Source: Pyrinomonadaceae bacterium (GTDB lineage: Bacteria > Acidobacteriota > Blastocatellia > Pyrinomonadales > Pyrinomonadaceae). From it: DNA of 64,000 nucleotides. Where the stretch lies: assembly GCA_030841085.1 (NCBI GenBank), contig JAVEDP010000039.1, positions 1-64,000 on the forward strand, in the 5' to 3' direction. Below the pieces are notes generated by a model, which saw nothing but the letters and a program-made list of their open reading frames with translations, was not told where the DNA came from and did no database searches. Below, one piece after another: positions 59,918 to 64,000 of the stretch (the stretch's first letter is position 1; the number at the start of each line of letters is the position of its first letter). The position numbers were made by a program, and so were the translations under genes.

Positions 59918-61873
59918 ATGAAATTCGAAGACTCTTCACAAAACTTACGCGGCCGCATTTGGCTGGTTCAGATCTTCGTTGTGCTGTTGCTGGCGTTGCT
60001 CGGCGTCAGACTCTATTACCTGCAACTGGTTCGCGGTCAGTACTACGCTGAGATTGCGCAAAATCAACGCATCAGGTTGCTTCCCATAACCGCGCCGCGC
60101 GGAGTCATCTTCGACCGCGACGGCCATCCGCTGGTCGACTCTCGCATTATTTATAGCGTCATTCTTTCCCGTGAAGATCTGCGCGGCCGCAATCCTTTGA
60201 CGCTGGTGGCGCCGCTTGCCGCTGCGCTCGCTGTTGACGGCGATATTCTGCGCGACCGCTTCGTGCAGATTGCATCGCAGCCGGCCTTTGAATCAATTTT
60301 GGTGAAACAAGACGCGACGCCGGGGGACATCGCCTGGGTCGAGGCGCATGAGCTCGAGTTTCCCGAACTGCGTGTCGAGCAGCAGCCGCAGCGGCGTTAC
60401 CCGCCAAACGGATTGTTGGCCCACGTGCTTGGTTATGTTGGCGAAATCAGTCCGGAGCAGCTAAAGCAGAACAGTTACAAGGACAAGGGACTGCGGCCCG
60501 GCGACGTGATTGGCCAAAGTGGTTTGGAACAAACTTATGACGACTACCTGCGCGGCAAAGACGGCTATCGAAAGGTAATCGTCGATAGTCGCGGACGCAT
60601 TCAGGATGAAATTGAAACGATCGCGCCGCAGCCGGGACAGGATTTAGTTACGACGATCGATTTGGATTTACAGGAAGTAGCCGAAGAACAACTGCGAACG
60701 TCAGCCACCAAGCGCGGTGTCATCGTCGTCATGAATCCAAATAACGGCGAGGTCCTGGCACTAGCATCCGCCCCAACGTTCGATCCGAATCTCTTTTCGG
60801 AACGCATCGGCACCAGAGAAGGCCGCGCGGAATACGCGGCATTGCTGAATGATCCGGACAAACCGCTGATCAATCGTGCGGTGCAAAGCCGTTACCCGCC
60901 AGGGTCGACGTGGAAGGTGCCGATGGCCATCGCCGGTTTGCAGCAGGGTGCGATCACCTTGGACCACTCGAATCTTGTTTGCGGCGGCGGTATTCAAGTG
61001 GGCAACAAGTTTACGCGCTGTATGGGCAATCATGGAACGCCTGATCTGAAAACTGCCATCACAAAATCCTGTGACGGTTATTTCTATCGTCTCGGATTGA
61101 AGATGGGCATCGACGGCATCATGGCTATGGTCGACGAGTTTGATTTGGGAAGGCGGACCGGGATTGATATCCCAAATGAAGTTATCAGCCTGACCCCGTC
61201 ACCCGAGCTCAAGCAAAAGACACAACCGCAGAATGCTGAATGGAAAGACATCGACACCGTCTACGCTTCTTTCGGGCAGGTGTATGACATCATCACTCCG
61301 ATTGCGTTGCTGCGCACAATCGCGGGCATCTCGGTAGGCGGCGATCTTTATGTGCCTCATTTCTTAAAGGAACTCAGGCCGGTGAATGCGACCGGTCCAT
61401 TCGAGCTGCGCGCCGGCAGATCTTTTCAACCGCTTGATGGCGCGCGGCCAAACCCCAAAAAGCTTTCGATTTCAGAAGACTTTCATCATCTCGTGGTTGA
61501 GGGAATGTGGGGCGTCGTGAACAACGGCGGCACGGCCGCATCAATTCGCATGGCCGGCTTCGACATCGCCGGCAAGACGGGCACGGCGCAAGTTGTGGAG
61601 AACGGCAAAGACACGGGCAAGAACAAAGACCACGCGTGGTTTGTTTCCTACGCCCCGGCTTACAAACCTGAAATCGCGCTGGTGGCTTTGATTGAGAACT
61701 CGGGCTTCGGCGGCCAAAACGCGGCACCTGCTGTGCGACGCGTTTACGACGTTTACTATCGCAAGACGCGCAATGAAGAGCCGCCGGGAGCGCTGCCGGT
61801 GGCAAAGACGCCTAAGCCCGAAGATAAAAATGAACCAAAGAAAGCGCCGGCTGAGATTGCTCAAAACCAATAA
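59918..61873 (+). CDS. mrdA: Penicillin-binding protein 2 (elongasome transpeptidase)
   Basis: 651-aa class B PBP that cross-links lateral peptidoglycan. A membrane helix (WLVQIFVVLLLALLGVRLYY), a pedestal domain (APRGVIFDRDGHPLVDSRII), then the transpeptidase: SRYPPGSTWKVPMA (SxxK), ITKSCDGYFYRLG (SxD), and IAGKTGTAQVVENG (KTG). A Lys/Pro tail ends the protein. Starts 1 bp after mreD. Normal length. Confidence 0.96.
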   Translation: MKFEDSSQNLRGRIWLVQIFVVLLLALLGVRLYYLQLVRGQYYAEIAQNQRIRLLPITAPRGVIFDRDGHPLVDSRIIYSVILSREDLRGRNPLTLVAPLAAALAVDGDILRDRFVQIASQPAFESILVKQDATPGDIAWVEAHELEFPELRVEQQPQRRYPPNGLLAHVLGYVGEISPEQLKQNSYKDKGLRPGDVIGQSGLEQTYDDYLRGKDGYRKVIVDSRGRIQDEIETIAPQPGQDLVTTIDLDLQEVAEEQLRTSATKRGVIVVMNPNNGEVLALASAPTFDPNLFSERIGTREGRAEYAALLNDPDKPLINRAVQSRYPPGSTWKVPMAIAGLQQGAITLDHSNLVCGGGIQVGNKFTRCMGNHGTPDLKTAITKSCDGYFYRLGLKMGIDGIMAMVDEFDLGRRTGIDIPNEVISLTPSPELKQKTQPQNAEWKDIDTVYASFGQVYDIITPIALLRTIAGISVGGDLYVPHFLKELRPVNATGPFELRAGRSFQPLDGARPNPKKLSISEDFHHLVVEGMWGVVNNGGTAASIRMAGFDIAGKTGTAQVVENGKDTGKNKDHAWFVSYAPAYKPEIALVALIENSGFGGQNAAPAVRRVYDVYYRKTRNEEPPGALPVAKTPKPEDKNEPKKAPAEIAQNQ

Positions 61874-61878
61874 AAAGA

Positions 61879-61981
61879 AGTGCTGAGTGCTGAGTGCTGA
61901 GTGCTGAGTTTCGAGTTTTCCGTAGAGTTCTGTTTCTGACTTCTGACTTCTGTCTTCTGTCTTCTGTTTTCTGTTTTCTGA
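61879..61981. repeat. Two heptamer arrays between mrdA and rodA
   Basis: Array 1, 61879-61920: AGTGCTG x4, AGTTTCG, AGTTTTC. Array 2, 61926-61981: AGTTCTG, TTTCTGA, CTTCTGA, CTTCTGT x3, TTTCTGT, TTTCTGA. They are not complementary. rodA ATG follows at 61985 with no ribosome site. Confidence 0.92.
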
Positions 61982-61984
61982 TCC

Positions 61985-63106
61985 ATGGTTGCAAGAATTC
62001 AAAAAAGAGGCCTACGCGATTTTGATTGGCTGCTGGCAATTCTGGCGATTGGCATCGTCTGCTTTGGCACCATTCAGATTCGTTATGCGCAACCCACCGA
62101 AAACTTTTGGGTCAAACAACTGATCGGTCTCGGCATTGCAATCGTCGCCATGCTGGCGGTCGCTTTTAATGACTATCGCAAACTGCTGAACATCGCTCCC
62201 GCGTTCTACGTCTTTGGCTTGCTGCTGCTGGTGATTGTTCTCATTCCCGGCATCGGTCTGAAAATTAACGGTCAGCGCGCCTGGATCCGAGTTCCCGGCA
62301 TCGGGCAATTTCAGCCTTCCGAATTTGTAAAAGTCACAACCGCAATGATGCTGGCGCGCTATTTCGGTAAGCATCGCACCAATGCCTTGACGCTCAAAGA
62401 GCTGGCGATGGGCGGCTTGATTCTGGGTTTGCCAATCGCGTTGATTCTGCTGGAGCACGACATGGGCCAGGTGCTGACGTATGTGCCAATACTGATCGTT
62501 GTGCTCTTTTTATCGGGAATAAAAATGCGTTTCGTCGTGGCGGCAATCGTGCTCGGAGTTGTGCTGTTGCCGTTTGCTTACTGGGTCGGAATCAAGACCC
62601 ACCTGATCAAGAACTACCAACAGGAACGCATCAACGTCATTCTGGATCCCGAGAAAGCGGACCGCCGCGGGTTCGGTTACAACACTTGGCAATCGATCCT
62701 GACAGTGGGCGAAGGCGGATTGCTGGGCGCCGGCAACTCCTCGGCATATTCGCAGAGCAGTTTGAAGTTCCTGCCCGAACCGCATACCGATTTCATTTTT
62801 GCAGTATTAGCCGGCAGCACCGGGTTTGTCGGCTGCATTATTGTTTTGCTGGCTTATGTTTTGCTGCTCTCGCGTTTGATCGCCGGCGCGAAACGCGCAC
62901 CCGATCGCATGGGCATGCTGGTCGTGATGGCGACGGTGGGCGGGCTAACCTGCCAAATCTTCATCAACGTCGGTATGTCGTTGGGAATTCTGCCGGTAAT
63001 CGGCGTGCCTTTGCCGCTGATGAGCGCTGGTCTAGCTTCGCTGATCGCCACCTTTATCGCGATCGGCTTTGCGATCAGCGTGCAGTTGCGAAGGTTCGTA
63101 AATTAG
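61985..63106 (+). CDS. rodA: Rod-shape-determining glycosyltransferase RodA (SEDS)
   Basis: 373-aa SEDS-family peptidoglycan polymerase with about ten membrane helices. Motifs: GQRAWIRVPGIGQFQPSEF (with the family's loop), LLEHDMGQVLTYVPI, GFGYNTWQSILTVGEGGLLG, EPHTDFIFAVLAGSTGFVG and VPLPLMSAGLASLIATFIAI (conserved SxG near the end). Works with the neighbouring PBP2. ATG 61985. Confidence 0.96.
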   Translation: MVARIQKRGLRDFDWLLAILAIGIVCFGTIQIRYAQPTENFWVKQLIGLGIAIVAMLAVAFNDYRKLLNIAPAFYVFGLLLLVIVLIPGIGLKINGQRAWIRVPGIGQFQPSEFVKVTTAMMLARYFGKHRTNALTLKELAMGGLILGLPIALILLEHDMGQVLTYVPILIVVLFLSGIKMRFVVAAIVLGVVLLPFAYWVGIKTHLIKNYQQERINVILDPEKADRRGFGYNTWQSILTVGEGGLLGAGNSSAYSQSSLKFLPEPHTDFIFAVLAGSTGFVGCIIVLLAYVLLLSRLIAGAKRAPDRMGMLVVMATVGGLTCQIFINVGMSLGILPVIGVPLPLMSAGLASLIATFIAIGFAISVQLRRFVN

Positions 63107-63980
63107 CCGCGGATTCTCGCGGATAAACGCGAATCAGAATGACAGGACAAATGATTATTGATGACTGTTTCAGATTCGCGTAATCCGCGTTTATTCGCGG
63201 CGAATCTTGCGGTTCCAAGTAAGTGCAGAATGCCCGTGAACCAGGATTCGTTTCGCGTTTACCTCGTCTTCGGTTTATACTCCGCTTAGCTCGCCTCTGC
63301 GGACTTTTCGTTTCAACTAAGAAACTTCGAAAACAAGCAAGCAGCACTTAGAGACTCGAAGACGAGTACTGTGCTCCCGGCAAGCGAGTTACGAATTTTA
63401 TCGTCGTCCGAATGCGTGACGATGTACCAATCAACTTTTAGGTTAAGCCGTATTGGCGAGTGCCGCCAAGCAAGCGCGTTAAGCCAGTCGAGTCCTTTGA
63501 AAACAATACGAGGTTGCGGCGTTAAATTCTCTTGAGAATGAACCGCCGCTCTGAAGACTCGGTTGTTCCAGGTTTTGCTGAGTTCCGGTTTTGCCGGATG
63601 CGCGCGGCTAGTTAGGTTTTCTTTTTGAATAGTTCCATGGACCGGCGCCTGCGAATCCAATTGGATTCAGATCAATCGGCGTCCCAGCGACAATCCATTC
63701 TCTTTCAGCCCGCGGGCAAGCGGTTTCTTTCCTTGTCTGCCACCGGGCCAACAACACCATTCAATCCAATTCACAGCGCGACGCCCGGGCGTTTCGTTAT
63801 CCAATGTTCTGCGTGCCTCGCTCCGTTGCTTGAAGCGCGCGCAGTCCACCCCACAATTTTTCATAGCGCATATGGACCAAAGAGACTGCTTAGTCGTCGC
63901 ACACCGAGAGGGGCTTTTACCTCGGCTGCGCTGCCGCGGTTTCAAGGTGGGTCCGCGCTTCAGGAGATCACGAATACAAA
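63107..63980. other. Long interval with no convincing gene
   Basis: About 870 bp after rodA. The first ~120 bp contain an inverted pair of GCGGATAAACGCGAATC-like and GATTCGCG...CCGCGTTTATTCGCGG words, an imperfect hairpin like other intergenic arrays. The remaining ~700 bp have short overlapping frames on both strands, none recognised and none with good ribosome sites. It may hold the promoter of the next gene. Confidence 0.55.
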
Positions 63981-64000
63981 ATGGCAAAAGAATTAATAGT
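63981..64000 (+). CDS. Start of a gene, possibly RNase E/G family
   Basis: Only six codons are in the window: ATG GCA AAA GAA TTA ATA (MAKELI). AGGAG lies 14 nt upstream. Rne/Rng proteins often begin M(S/A)KELIV, and rng commonly follows the mre-mrd operon. The call rests on position and six residues. Confidence 0.4.

Noticed and set aside
63313-63987. Three overlapping frames after rodA as genes
   Set aside because: They overlap on both strands, lack recognisable domains and ribosome sites, and look like chance frames.

Overview
The window looks like a chromosomal stretch from an Acidobacteriota bacterium, most likely class Blastocatellia (Pyrinomonadales-like). The clues are a secreted VWFA protein of the acidobacterial type, a kinase and a second protein that both begin with a CPxC...FPDD...C zinc ribbon, a TonB receptor with an N-terminal carboxypeptidase-regulatory-like domain, abundant small toxin-antitoxin pairs, and moderately GC-rich DNA. 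The taxonomic call is inference; no rRNA is present.

Layout. 1-8.6 kb: edge tRNA-Thr, pgsA, a DUF262/DUF1524 (GmrSD-like) protein, a VapBC-like pair, uvrA, a small-protein/nucleotidyltransferase pair and a conserved enzyme-like protein. 8.7-19.4 kb: a siderophore-type TonB receptor behind a promoter and Fur-like palindrome, a DksA/TraR protein, xerC, a VWFA protein, trmFO, a second tRNA-Thr, a frameshifted phytanoyl-CoA dioxygenase, lexA and a SYLF protein. 19.5-31 kb: a PIN toxin pair, then a copper/metal-handling island: CopA-type ATPase, ABM protein, carbonic anhydrase, two TlpA-like thioredoxins, an HMA-domain outer-membrane protein interrupted by one in-frame TGA, a Met/His-rich repeat protein and a Cys-rich repeat protein. 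31-42.7 kb: zinc-ribbon, TPR and kinase-FGE proteins, an antitoxin-like/retropepsin-like pair, leuS, brnTA, endonuclease IV and an M19 dipeptidase. 42.9-57 kb: ilvE, pilT, a four-helix-bundle (S23) protein, a PD-(D/E)XK-like protein, a thiolase, PpiD/SurA, TerC, a FecR protein and a diguanylate cyclase. 57-64 kb: the elongasome cluster mreB-mreC-mreD-mrdA(PBP2)-rodA, with the first codons of what may be an RNase E/G gene at the edge.

Two kinds of intergenic DNA stand out. (1) Arrays of short palindromes with the core GGC-NNA-GCC. In four separate loci every palindrome left of a switch point is in the TNN orientation and every one to the right is in the NNA orientation, so the locus is a hairpin made of hairpins. 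(2) Arrays of seven-base tandem repeats, whose unit differs from locus to locus, usually arranged as two opposite-strand arms. One such pair brackets the S23 gene, one pair starts at the stop codons of two convergent genes, one pair encloses a strong terminator, and three of the four junctions of the mre-mrd operon carry these arrays.

The best single-gene candidate is the HMA protein at 24426-25919. Its signal peptide and a CGN-[TGA]-V motif lie in one continuous frame, with a small hairpin about 20 nt after the TGA. This fits either a selenocysteine codon in a CxxU metal/redox motif or a nonsense mutation; the sequence alone cannot decide.
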